DNA from: Ulota crispa
Taxonomy: Eukaryota > Streptophyta > Bryopsida > Orthotrichales > Orthotrichaceae
Direction of reading: 5' to 3'
Assembly (NCBI GenBank): GCA_963920765.1
Contig: OY987249.1
Location: forward strand, 2,389,230-2,453,229
Length of the DNA stretch: 64,000 nt
The translations under genes were made by a program, and so were the position numbers. The notes below the pieces were generated by a model. That model saw only the letters and a list, made by a program, of their open reading frames with translations, did no database searches and was not told where the DNA came from. Positions 1 through 10,993 of the stretch are shown one piece after another (the first letter of the stretch is position 1; each line of letters opens with the position of its first letter).

Positions 1-1545
1 TCCTCCTCCTGCTCCTAATCCTGCTCCTCCACCTCCTCCATAGCCCCGGGGATCCATGGGGGGAAAGCCGCTATAGTCATAGCTTGACTCCCGGAAAACC
101 ATGGGTGGATACTCCATTTCTTGCTGCTTGTTGTTGTTTTGCTGTTTTCCACCTCCACCATTACCACCTCCTCCACCACCACCACCACCGCCGCCGCCGC
201 CACCAGCTTTAGCCTTCCCTTTTCCTTCACCATCACCACCGCCTCCACCACCACCTTCTTCATTGTTTTCAGCCTTCTTGGCCTTTGGGGTGTTGTCACC
301 ACCTCCACCACCGCCACCGCCACCGCCACCGCCGCCCTTTTTCTTTTCACCTCCACCATCTCCTCCTTTACCCTTTTCTCCACCTCCACCTCCACCGCCA
401 CCGCCGCCTCCACCTGCTCCTTTACCCTTTTCACCACCACCTGCACCTTTGGCTTGCTTCTGTTCGGAGGCTTGGTCACCAGCCTTGTCACCCTTGCCAC
501 CTTTCCCACCACCACCAGCGTCTTTCTTCGTTTCCACAGTCCACATAGACGCCTTCTTGTCGACGTTATTCTTGAACTTCTTCAGCAAGACATTCGGTTC
601 CACGTTTCCCGTCACGGTGACTTTGCTTTTGCTACGGTCGATGTCCACTTTCTGTACACCTGCACCATTGCAACTTTACTCTTTCAGTTAAACGTCATCA
701 TCACGAAGTGAAAACAGATATACAAGGTATGTGAGATTGTTATTCCCATTGCAGGATTTCATACGATGTCCGAATGGAATTACTTTGAAATCTGGGGTCC
801 AGGTTCCATAAGAAGAAATCACATTTACTTGAACCACCATGTCATGACCGACTCTAAACTGGCATTCTACAACATCCTGCACGATCACCACGATGTTATT
901 GACTGTAGCACATTCAAAGATATGTTGTAGAGAAGGGAGAGAAGATAAAGGTTTCAACTAAAGACTATGTTGTTTGCAAAAGTAGAGAAAGTAAAGAGGA
1001 TGCACTTTATCATGACCGACTCTAAACTGACATTCTAGAACATTCCAAAATATCCTGCACAATCGTCACGATGTTATTGACTGTAGCACATTCAAAACTA
1101 TATTGTAGAGAAGGGAGAGAAAATGGAGGTTTCAGCTCAGACCACGTTGTTTGCAAAAGTTGGGAAAGTAAAGATGGTTGAGGTGTCCTACCATACGAAT
1201 ACTCAGCTTCTTCTCGAACCTTCTCCTCACACTTGGGGCAGCACATCTTCACTCTATACTCATACTTCTGCAGAACACCACCGACATCGACTCCTCAGCC
1301 AAAATGCAAAGAACTCCATCTCTAAATCAACGAGCTCAAACTCAAAACAAGAAAATGCTTTACAAAAACCACGAAAGCTTGGATGTGAAAAGTACCGGCA
1401 CTGAAGGCCCTTTAGGCTTACTGTCGCCGCCACCTCCACCACCACCTTCACCACCACCCTTTCCCTTCTTCCCACCTCCTTGCTTCTCCCCTTGGCTCCC
1501 TTCATCATTCTCCGTCATCCACTTGGGATCCTTGTTCTTGTTCAT
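1..1545 (-). CDS. HIPP: Heavy-metal-associated isoprenylated plant protein (HIPP-type), 3' end beyond the window
   Basis: Three exons on the minus strand: 1545-1422, 1267-1192 and 659 to the window edge. All junctions are GT-AG and in phase, giving at least 286 residues. Exon 1 (MNKNKDPKWMTEND...) is Gly/Lys-rich. Exon 2 carries the metal site MCCPKCEEKVREE (M49, C51 and C54 form MxCxxC). Exon 3 completes the HMA fold with GVQKVDIDRSKSKVTVTG. Then come long glycine tracts broken by EKGKG and KKKGG blocks, and a tail with MEYPPMVFRESSYDYSGFPP. HIPPs are plant proteins that bind transition metals and are usually farnesylated at a C-terminal CaaX box. The frame is still open at position 1, so the CaaX is not visible. 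An in-frame upstream ATG at 1578 would add 11 residues; I chose 1545 because MNKNKDPKW looks more like a protein start, but this is uncertain. The HMA domain is split across the exon 2/3 junction. Confidence 0.88.
842..1172. repeat. Tandem duplication of about 170 bp inside HIPP intron 2
   Basis: The stretch beginning TCATGACCGACTCTAAACTG at 842 is repeated at 1010. Both copies run through GATGTTATTGACTGTAGCAC, a GTAGAGAAGGGAGAGAA block and GTTGTTTGCAAAAG (969 and 1146). The offset grows from 168 to 177 through small indels. The duplication lies wholly in the 532-nt intron (660-1191) that splits the HMA domain. Confidence 0.75.
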
Positions 1546-1578
1546 CACCTGAACCACCCCACACACATCAATCCGCAA

Positions 1579-2213
1579 ATGTCACTAAAAAGAAGCGCTA
1601 TAAACCCCCCAAAAAACCCTACCACACGGACACAAAACACAACAAGGCCAACAGAACCAATTGCTGGGACAGACACGACAATGGCGGCGCGGCAAGCTCG
1701 ACAGAAGAGAACTGATTCCGTGTTTACCTCAGTGACGTTCGCCATGGTGACAGAGCTCGATCTGCTCCAACTCAAAGGAAGAGAAGAAAGTTGCGAGGTG
1801 ATGCACAATCCTGGATGGGGTGTGATTGATATAAGGGGAGAGTGAGAGAGAGGTGGGCATGGGATGGGATGGGACGAATGCAGGGGTGGCGTTGGGGGAT
1901 TTGCAGATGACTGAAGTCTGGGGGAGAAAGCTGTGCACTGTTGTTGGGTCAAGGCAAAGGCTGGCCCAGCCAAGCCATGTGGGGCCTAACAAAGCAGTAG
2001 AGTAGGTGGCCACTGGGGAAGGGAGAGAGGAGGGAGGAGCGAGCAGAGGAGCGAAGCAGGAAGAAGAAGAAGCTGTTCAGTGCGTGCAGCAACGCCAGCA
2101 ACGCGTCTTCTCGAAAAGCGGCGCGCGCTGAGCGCGGACGGCGGCTCCCCACAGGGCCTTCTAGTCTACCGTAGAATAGTACCGTCTGTCGTCAGTCTGT
2201 CTGTGTATCTGTC
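1579..2213. promoter_or_regulatory. Upstream and probable promoter region of the HIPP gene
   Basis: This stretch lies 5' of the HIPP start. It is more GC-rich than the DNA to its right, especially 2040-2160. Open frames occur on both strands (for example from 1681 on plus), but none has recognisable domains or follows a gene-like splice pattern. I see no clear TATA box and treat it as promoter and 5' leader. Confidence 0.4.
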
Positions 2214-2894
2214 TTAACCCCTTAATGACGGACCGACCTATGACCGTTGATTCCAAGCCTCACTATCCATCACTCAATTTGCTATTATTACATGTTTTTA
2301 ATTAGATCTTTTTTTTGTAAAAATTTGGTTTTCTTGAGAATTTTGAAGAAAAAGTAAAGAAAAATCACATCAAGTAGAAAATCATTTCAAAAAATCTGAA
2401 AATTTCACCATGTGTGTATATCACAATGATAAACATCATAGTGTAAACTCCAATTCCATGTCATTTTATAATTAGAAAATAATAGACATTGAAAATACAT
2501 TCAAAGTTTAAATTGCAATAAAATATTCAATATTAGGAAATTTCCCAAAATTCAAATTGGAGAAGAAATTAGAGTAGATGGCCTTCATTTTATTAGTTGG
2601 GCTCAAATTCAAAAAATATCATTTTTGTGAGGAAATTTCAGATTTAGAGCGAGGAACAACAACTTCCCAAAATACACTAAAATAGCATATTTTGTGATAC
2701 ATTTTTTTACTAACTTCTTATTTAAATAAAGAAAAACACTAGCAAGGTTACAAACTCAATTGAATATTCTTCATATCCCAACATGGTAGGCCAATAGTAA
2801 AGAATATGGATGAAAAATTATTTTATCTTCTGCCTGCATCCTTGAACATTCGTTCAGACGCCACTTAGTGGCGCTACCATCGTTACAGGGTTAA
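2214..2894. mobile_element. TTAA-bounded non-autonomous element (family A, copy 1)
   Basis: The left end reads TTAACCCCTTAATGACGG (2214). The right end at 2894, read in reverse complement, is TTAACCCTGTAACGATGG, so the two ends form an imperfect inverted repeat flanked by TTAA. A perfect small hairpin, CGCCACTTAGTGGCG (2859-2873), sits just inside the right end. The roughly 600-bp interior is AT-rich with no coding frame. Confidence 0.6.
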
Positions 2895-3364
2895 CCCTTG
2901 AATATTTGAGCGAGCTGTCTTGGCTAATACGATACAAGGTACTTTTTCTTGTGTATTTGGAATGGATTCTCACCTTTACTACATGTGAAATCAACAAAGA
3001 AGTCAAAATATAGATCAATGCAATCTTAGTGAGCTATTTGAGATCCCAAATTTAAAACTTCTTGTTGGTAATAAATGTCAATTATATAGCCACGTATCTA
3101 GTATGCCTTGGGAACATTTAAGGATAAACCCTTAAACATTGCATGGGCATAGTAGATAGGTAGTTGTATCATTGGTGTTTGCAATCAACAACAAGAAGTT
3201 TTAAATTTGGGATCTCAAATAGCTCACTATGATCGCATTGATCTATATTTGAACTTCTTTGTTGATCTCACATGTAGTCAAGATGTGAGTTCATTCCAAA
3301 TACACAAGAAAAGTACCTTGTATTGTACTAGTTGCAAAGGGTCTTTCAAATGTTTAAGGGTTAA
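2891..3364. mobile_element. TTAA-bounded foldback element (family A, copy 2), sharing a TTAA with copy 1
   Basis: The ends are TTAACCCTTGAATATTTGAG and, at 3341-3364, the inverted TCAAATGTTTAAGGGTTAA. Inside, long arms pair: 2930-3067 (TACAAGGTACTTTTTCTTGT onward) is the reverse complement of 3186-3325. Its left TTAA (2891-2894) is also the right TTAA of the preceding element, so the two lie back to back. The open frames over the right arm are by-products of the palindrome. Confidence 0.65.
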
Positions 3365-5961
3365 TGTAATGAGGGCAAACTTGCATGCTCCATTGGAACT
3401 GGCCATGATGATGGTGTGTTTTTGGGTGTTGGAAAACAAAAACCCTCAAATGTTTACGTTCCTTTTGTAAGAAAAAAGAATTGTGGCAAATGTATGACTT
3501 TGTTATTCCTTTTGTTGTAAACTTCTCAGTCTTTTTTTATATTTTGAGTAAGCATATACATTTGCCCTCATTGAGACTCTTAGGGACAATATTTCCATGT
3601 TGGTCTTGAAATAAACTAAGAGTTCAAAACAACAAATGAGGTTGAGAGTTTGTTTCATTCTTCTCTATTTGTCAAGAAGATTGTGTCATAGAAACCACAT
3701 GATTGCCCATTTGACCTAGTTGTTGCTACACCTCCTTTGTCTTGTCTTATGGGTTAGTAGAATTGTGAGTTTTTCCAAACATAACTTTTCAAGTGGGCTT
3801 CTACAAGCAAGTTTTGCATTGTATATTTTCTTATAATATTTTACAACTCTTGACTTTGTACCGTGTTAGGGATTGTTTATGTGTATTTTCTACTGATAAC
3901 GTAATTTACCAAAAGAACACTCATATTCCTTCATTTTGGAGAGAGTATCACAAAGTGCTCCATGTAGTTGGTTTTTTTTGCTAGAAAAAACACTTTGAAA
4001 AGAAGGTAGCAACACCCAGAAGCGCTATTATCTCCATGGGCATGACCTACGCATTTGTCAGGCAATGACATACAAATATTAAAAAAAGTGGTTATGGGTA
4101 CTTAAGTGATGCTTATGGGTGACAAAGTGATGGTTGCAGGTGATTTGCTTGACGGTTTTGAGTGCCCTATCACATTGTTTTTAGCATCTCTTACACACAA
4201 CTATACATTTTCAATGATTTGGGATTTTATAAAACCTTTGTGAACAAATACTTACAATTTGAACTTTGAAATTGATGCCAATATTTTTAATAACTTACAA
4301 GATATTTTCAAAGTTCATCCATAACATTGTTAAGCAGCGTCACACTGTTCCCCGGAATAATACCCCTAGAAATCTGGGGTATTATTCCAGGAAACAGCGT
4401 GATGCTGGTCAACAATGTTATGTCAATTGATTTTCCTACTCCAAAACCCTTAGTTTCACTCTTATGCATGTTGCTATCTTATTCCTGATTGGAATCCCCA
4501 AGGTCTCTTCCTTGGGTAGTTTCAATTTGACTCGCAGATAGTCTCAAAAAGAGGGTGCTAGAAGATTCCATACTTTAAGGAAAAAAAGCCCTTTTACCGT
4601 TTGGTATAAAATGGTATGTATTGGCATATTGTCGTCTAGTGATGAGAATACAAAGGAATAAAATTCAACACACTTTCTATGGGAGAAGAACATTATCATC
4701 TGCCCTTTTTGAACTACGGCTGACGAGGTTGTTAGATTTTCCTATCTTCTTTTTGAACTGGTCCCACTTGAAATCTTCTTAGTGAAATACTCGAAGCTAT
4801 TGTGTTGCGAGAGCTAGCAACTACTGCATTGTTAGGTGGTTAAAGTGCAAAAATATAGGTTATGTGGTGAAATTGTAAAAAGTGAATTAACCAAATTTTC
4901 AAAAAAATGTATAATCTTGGTACAAATAAAGGCGATACTATATGTAAGTTTAAAAAAATCAATCAAAACTTGGAAATGCCTAACATGAGCAATTAAAGCT
5001 CAAAAATCTCCCTATGCATTGTTAGGAAAAGGTTGGAATGCGGTTACCATAAGCAAAAGTTTGAGCCCCGCAAGAGCCCCCTAAAGTTTGACAAACGCAG
5101 CTATGAATTGGTTAGCGTGAGTACAAGAAAAAGGCACTCATATCCATTCCTACTTTGTATGGAGAAATTGAGCTACATGCATAAACCAAAATATAAAAAA
5201 ATGAATTGCACTCATAAATATATAAACGTACTCACTAGTCATTATCCAAGCACTTCACTCATCTATTCAAATAGAGTGAAGTAGAATTTAAGGTCCTATT
5301 GTACATTTGTACCCATAATTTTTGTCAAATTGGGATAACATAATAATACAATTTTCATGATTTCATTGAATTCAAAGGGTGAGTAAAGATAGGGGATTAG
5401 TGGTTTGTTTGTTGTAGTAAGTACATGTTTTAAGACCCTTTTAGAGACTTTGTAGGGGGCTCATAAAGGGCTCAAACTTTTGCTTATATATTTTCAGCTG
5501 TAGCTCAATATAGCAAAACTTCTATCAACTTTTGTTTATTGCTATATTGTTAAATTTTAATTTATTGCCCATTTAGGGTGTTTTTGGCCACTTGAAATGA
5601 TAGTGAAAATTGTCTTTGGGATTATGAAATTCCACCACTTTTGTTTGTTTGTTTTTCATCTTTGCAAAACTCATTTTCCAATATGAGTCTGAAAGGTCAT
5701 ACTTTCTATGATGTTTATATTTGAACCTCCATGGTAGGACAAAATTGTTGACTAAAATCTAATCTTGTACATGACAAGATTATGCTTATTGTCTAGCTCT
5801 CATAAATGAATTAGGATATCAATACTGGTTCCATCCTCATGTTAACACTTCAAAAAAACTTAGCTCTTGAATTAATCAAATTAGTAAAATCCTATTATAT
5901 CCATTGAGTAAATTTAAGGACTTTGTCCATGGACAAGCAATTGTTAGTCTCAATACATTGG
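3365..5961. other. Gene-free AT-rich intergenic DNA
   Basis: I see no coding region, RNA gene or clear element here apart from the hairpin at 4322-4420. Open frames are short and of AT-rich composition without domains. Confidence 0.5.
4322..4420. repeat. 99-nt near-perfect hairpin
   Basis: A left arm TAACATTGTTAAGCAGCGTC... pairs with a right arm ...GATGCTGGTCAACAATGTTA over about 45 nt with roughly six mismatches and a loop of about 9 nt (TAGAAATCT). The terminal 10-bp stem and the GGAATAATACCCC stem next to the loop are perfect. It could be a miniature foldback transposon or a small-RNA precursor; sequence alone does not decide. Confidence 0.65.
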
Positions 5962-6002
5962 TTAACCCTTAAACGCCGGGCTGGTCACTTTGGCCAGCCC
6001 GG
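5962..6002. repeat. Solo family A end with a 10-bp GC-rich hairpin
   Basis: TTAACCCTTAAACGCC at 5962 matches family A ends. It runs straight into a perfect stem, GCCGGGCTGG and CCAGCCCGGC, with a 9-nt loop. I find no good right-hand partner before the foldback at 6319, so this may be a truncated element. Confidence 0.45.
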
Positions 6003-6318
6003 CTCAATACTTTACACTGTTCATCTTAGTGCTTAGAAATTGTAATGTAATTTTTTATAATTGCAAGAGTCAACAGTGCATGGTGCTCTCATGAAAATTG
6101 CAAGAAGGGCAGCTCCAAACCTAACACTATGTTTCTAAATTGTATCACAATTTGGGTTACTTAAAAATATGAATGCATATGATGAGATAATTTTTTGTCT
6201 TCCATAAAGGACCATGTGTTTAGGATCACTTTTGAAAAAATCAGATGAAAAACAACATTTTTTTGTAATACATCATCTCCTTTTAGAGCAGGAGGATGTT
6301 TTTTGTCCTCCTTGACGT

Positions 6319-7041
6319 TTAGCCCCTAAACGACTACTTGTCCCTATGGGGGACAAATGGGATTTCGGGCATGTACTTATGGCTAAACTACTTAGTGTAA
6401 TTTTTGAAACTTTTATGGAAGATGGGGAATTCAAAGATCTCTTTGGGCATCTAATTTTTTCCTCATTCCAACATTTATTGAAGAAGTTAAAAATAAATTT
6501 ATGAGAATTTTTGTTTGGGGGGCAGTCCAAAGACTTCTTCAAAAATTGCATTAAAAATAATAATTTTGAGGTTAGTTCTGTAGACTTACTTATATGTGGG
6601 GAGCTTTGAATCATTTAATTCTAATTGATGAGATGAAAGTTATGAGAAGTTTTAGTTTGCATATAGGTGTGGAAAATAGCAAAACTATGCCTACTCCCAA
6701 ACTAAAACTTCTCATAACTTTCATCTCATCAATTAGAATTGAATGATTCAAAGCTCCCCACATATAAGTAAGTCTAAAAAACTAACCTCAAAATTATTAT
6801 TTTTTAAAATGCAATTTTTGAAAAAGTTTTTGGGCTGCCCCCCAAACAAAAATTCTCATAAATTCATTTTTAACTTCTTCAATAAATGTTGGAATGAGGA
6901 AAAAATTAGATGCCCAAACCGATCTTTGAATTCCCTATTTTCCATAAAAGTTTCAAAAAATTTCACAAAATAGTTTAGCCATAAGTACATGCCCAAAATC
7001 CCATTTGCCCCCATAAGGACAAGTGGGCCTCTAGGGGTTAG
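6319..7041. mobile_element. Long-arm foldback element of 0.7 kb (family A type ends)
   Basis: The left end reads TTAGCCCCTAAACGAC and the right end, inverted, CTAACCCCTAGAGGCC. The arms are reverse complements over about 340 bp each, meeting near 6680. Because of this, the same peptide-like frame (MIQSSPHISKS...) appears on both strands, at 6614 minus and 6743 plus. That is a palindrome artefact and not evidence for a gene. A diverged single arm of the same sequence recurs at about 59850-60189. Confidence 0.65.
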
Positions 7042-9703
7042 GAGCTAAGCAATATAGCTTTTGTCATTTGATATTCTAAAAAACATGTTTCAATCATACT
7101 CAAATGTATGAGAGTCAATGTTGGAAGTGATTGGAGAGGTGACAAGCACAATACTAGCATATCAATTTTGTTCACGGAGTTAGGTTCACAAAGTATCTCT
7201 AATTTGGCTAGTTTATTGTTTTGATTTTTCTCATTTACTCTCTTAAAAAACAACAACCATAGGTAAATGAACTAAATTCACCTTCCATTTGGCAGTTTGC
7301 CTTATATGTTGTTGAATACAAGAGAAGTCTACTAGTTTTATAATTGTTTGGATAGTGTTTAAAAACAATATTTTTTGTTTGATTTTATTGGATCTTTTTA
7401 ATTATAACTTCTTATGATTTTTGAGGCTAAGACCCAAAAGCAGCAAGGTTGTATTAATCATTTGGAAGAAATTACTTTGTTTGTAACAATTAAGTCTTAC
7501 AAAATACAATATTAATTCAATTTATGGAAATGAATTTAGAAAGTTTAAGATGTAATTTCAAAATAATCACACAATTCCTTTACAACTTCAAGAATTCAAA
7601 CTAAGCCTTGCTCAAAAATCGGGCTGAAAAAAAAGAGATGATCAAATCAGTGCCTTGTTCTTTGGCTGTTTTAGAGAGTGCATCCTTTTTATTTAAAGAG
7701 TGCAAGAATGACTAAAATTTAATTCAATGGTGTAGCCATTTGTTTGTACATTTATGTTTAGATAGAAATCATTAATTTATTCATGTATGTGATGATTTTC
7801 ATCTAATTTTGGTGATTTTGATCAATGATTTATGGAAAATGGAAGTTCATCTTGCAAATAGAATCTTAGTATTTGCCCAGTTTATAGGTAGGTCATATTT
7901 CAATAGTGCTATTTAACATTGTATTTCTTAAAGAAAAAGAGCTTTATTTTTGTTTTTGGCAAACTCATTTTGTGAATAGCAAATGTTTTGACATTGGCTT
8001 AGAAGAATGGTATGTTGCTTGATTTTTAGTTGCAATTTGCTAAGCAAGTTGTTACTTAGTAAGAACTGAAGTCTTCTAATGTGCAAATGCAAGTAGATAG
8101 CCATTATTTAATTAAAGCATCTTGTGACTTGTCAAAAAAAAAATCTTTACCTTGTTGGAGTGTTTGGCTTGATATATTTTTTGATTGTTTAGATAATCAA
8201 TATGGCAAAAAAATTTATGGTCAATTTAAATGCTATGTGCACACTTATTCATCCAAATGTTAAGAATGTCAAGGTTTTTGCTTGCTTTTATGCCAATACT
8301 CTTGTTAGATTGAATGATCTATAAATATGAAGATTTTCATAGCAATAATTGATATATATATTTTTATTGAGGGTTGTTTTGTTAACTCATTCTTATTGTA
8401 CCTTCATTGTAAAATTGACAAAAAGTGATTCTTTAGCTACTCAAAATACCAAATGGCAATATAAAAATGATTGCTTTGCCTATAATGTAAAGATTCTTTG
8501 TATCTAAGAATGAATAGGTTCTTTTTCTTCAAACTTAGAGGACATGAATTTCTTTCAATATTAGGTAAAGTTAGAGAATAGCAATTGAATTTGAATGCAA
8601 AAGCAACAAGAGGAAAAATCAGTTTGTAGATTTTCTTATTTAAGTTGTAATTTTAATGTCCTAATGTTGAACAATCCATAAGGAGTGTTGAATATACTCG
8701 GATTAATGTTTATCATTGATTAGACTTATAAAAGCACATTTATTTTTAATTGTTGTGCTTCTGAATATTTACATGTGGAAGTAGGGATGTGTGCAAAGTG
8801 AATTGTTTCTAAAGGGACACTCAAATTAATTCCCAAGACCCTCACTAATACCACTTATAATAATATGTGCAAACGTGCCCTCCAAATATTTCAAATGTCA
8901 TGTCAAAATTGTTTCAAAATGAAAAGGAGTCAGTTTGTTACTTTCTTTCTAAAAATACTCTTTGTTGATAGGATTGATTCAAGTAAAAAAAATATATAAA
9001 TTTCCATTCACCAAGTGTAATCTTGCTTAGACATCCATTACTTTTACAACTCTTTAGATACCTTAGTATGATATTGTCTACAAATTAGTTAGCATATAAT
9101 TTAGACAATATTATAACCGTACTTCTCTTTCCCAAATAAAAGTTATAGTTTCTTTTAGTCTTTACACTACAAACCTCAACTTCTTTTTGAGACAAAGGAG
9201 TATAATAGATAGTAGAAACAAGAGTGAAAAAAACATTAGATTTTGTAACCCAACTTATTATTTGTTAAGCCAAAGTACAAAGAACGAGTAACAACATAAG
9301 AATCAAATAAACTCACCAAATAGTAAACTAACAACATAAAACCACCACAATAAACTTACATATATATGATTTTCTTGATGACATTCACCACAATATTATG
9401 CTTGGAGACATTCTTACTAGCTGATAAATACCAATCCTAACAAAACATTATTAACATACATTAAGTCTAAACCGCACTTATATCTTGGTTGCGCACTACA
9501 CTAATGATTGCAAATAGGTTGTTTATACACTTTACTTAAAACCAAATATGCAATGTAATGACAATCATCAATGTTTGTACTTGTATACTATATAGAAGTG
9601 GTTTTAGAATCACCATCTCAAAATTAGATACAAGGAACAAAGTGTTTTTCATAATCACTAATTAACATATATAAAGAAGTTCATCGACACGAGACATGTC
9701 AAG
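7042..9703. other. Gene-free AT-rich intergenic DNA
   Basis: I see no supportable gene, RNA gene or clear repeat boundary. Short frames lack domains and splice context. Confidence 0.5.
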
Positions 9704-9947
9704 TAAGATAGGAGCACCCATAAGCGTCAATCTAAGGGTTTCGAACATGATGAATATTAATACACAGCTAGCAAATTATAGGATCCTATTAGGAACAGAA
9801 AAATAACAAGTTTGCAATTTTGAATTTATTACTGTGAGAATAAGTTGTGAAATTTTAAAGAGCAAATTGCCATAGTACCCATAACCACTATCAAGATTTC
9901 ATGTTCACATGTTGGGGACAGCGTTGCTTATGGGTGCTCCTACCTTA
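9704..9947. mobile_element. Family C element (TAAG-TAGGAGCACCC ends), copy 1
   Basis: The ends are TAAGATAGGAGCACCCATAA and, inverted, TAAGGTAGGAGCACCCATAA. The interior (ATGATGAATATTAA, CTAGCAAATTATAGGAT, TTCATGTTCACATGTTG) is homologous to the element at 52970-53285, which marks a subfamily. Confidence 0.65.
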
Positions 9948-10993
9948 ATGTGCAATTTCGGAAGAAGGAAGTTAACATCCAAGATAAGAATAAAAGCGTG
10001 CTTGCCTCTACGAATAATCGGTTTGTACCTCATTTTGCTCTCTCCAAGTCTGAATCTAACTATATGCCAAGCATGAAAATTGCAAAAGAGAGCAACGTTT
10101 CCTTACTGGATTTCAATAGGAATTTAATGGGATATACCATAAATCGTACGATACCTACAAAAACAACAAAAACATTCCTAGAACAACAGCAGTACAATGC
10201 AAACACCACCAGATTCTTGATGCCACCGCAGCTGAAATGATAAAAAATATAAGAGAACAATAGCTGCCGGAGCCGTACACTCAAAAGCCGTGCATCATGA
10301 CTGATTCTGGGGGATACGGTATATAAGAAATGTGCAGGAACCTGAAATGAGTATCTTGTGCCTCCCCCAGATTTCTGCATAGTCTATTTGCGTACTTCAC
10401 GCTAAAAATAGCAAAGGGATATTTTCGAGTGCACAGGACGTGTTACGTAGATTCAGCCACTGACACACTCATTGCAACAAAACATTGAAAATCGTGGAAG
10501 AAGTGCAGAATCACGACAGGTGGAAAATCCTGCAAAGATATTTCTACTGTCCATGGGGTGTGACGAGGTTGGGAAATAGGTCACATTTCTTTCAGCGTTG
10601 CCAGTACTGTACTCAGGTCTTTGTTGTCTGCAAGTGAGGAGCTCAAAGAGCCGGTCGTAGCTCTTTCAAATGAAAGCAAACAGTAAAATGTCGAGAACTA
10701 CAAGCCCAGAAGTGATGTGACTAAAGAGAACATTCCGTACGATACGCATAACATCGAAATAAAACCTCCATATAAGCTTTAAAATTCATCGTGTAAGGGG
10801 AAGGATGCCGATAAGACAAAACACACAGGAGGGCAATCAGAAAACTGTGCAGGATTTTAAAAAAAAAAACATGTGCGCGATTAAAACTCGAGAAATAATC
10901 ACAGGCAAAGATGTGCCCAGAAATTTGACATGCCCTTGTATAAAATTGGCAGTAACTGCCCGCCCGGGAAAACATGGCAAATCTCTAGCAACT
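9948..10993. other. 3' flank of the eL15 gene
   Basis: This stretch lies downstream of the eL15 stop codon and should contain its 3' UTR and terminator. A 96-codon frame on the plus strand at 9950-10240 (MQFRKKEVNIQDKN...) has no recognisable domain and starts at the edge of the family C element, so I do not call it a gene. Confidence 0.45.

Noticed and set aside
101-711. Proline-, threonine- and histidine-rich open frames on the plus strand at the left edge
   Set aside because: They are the reverse complement of the glycine tracts of the HIPP exon on the minus strand.
3207-3470. An 87-codon plus-strand frame
   Set aside because: It lies over the right arm and terminus of a TTAA-bounded foldback and has no domain.
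9950-10240. A 96-codon plus-strand frame resembling a small gene
   Set aside because: No domain, begins at a transposon edge, and lies in the 3' flank of eL15; composition gives no support.
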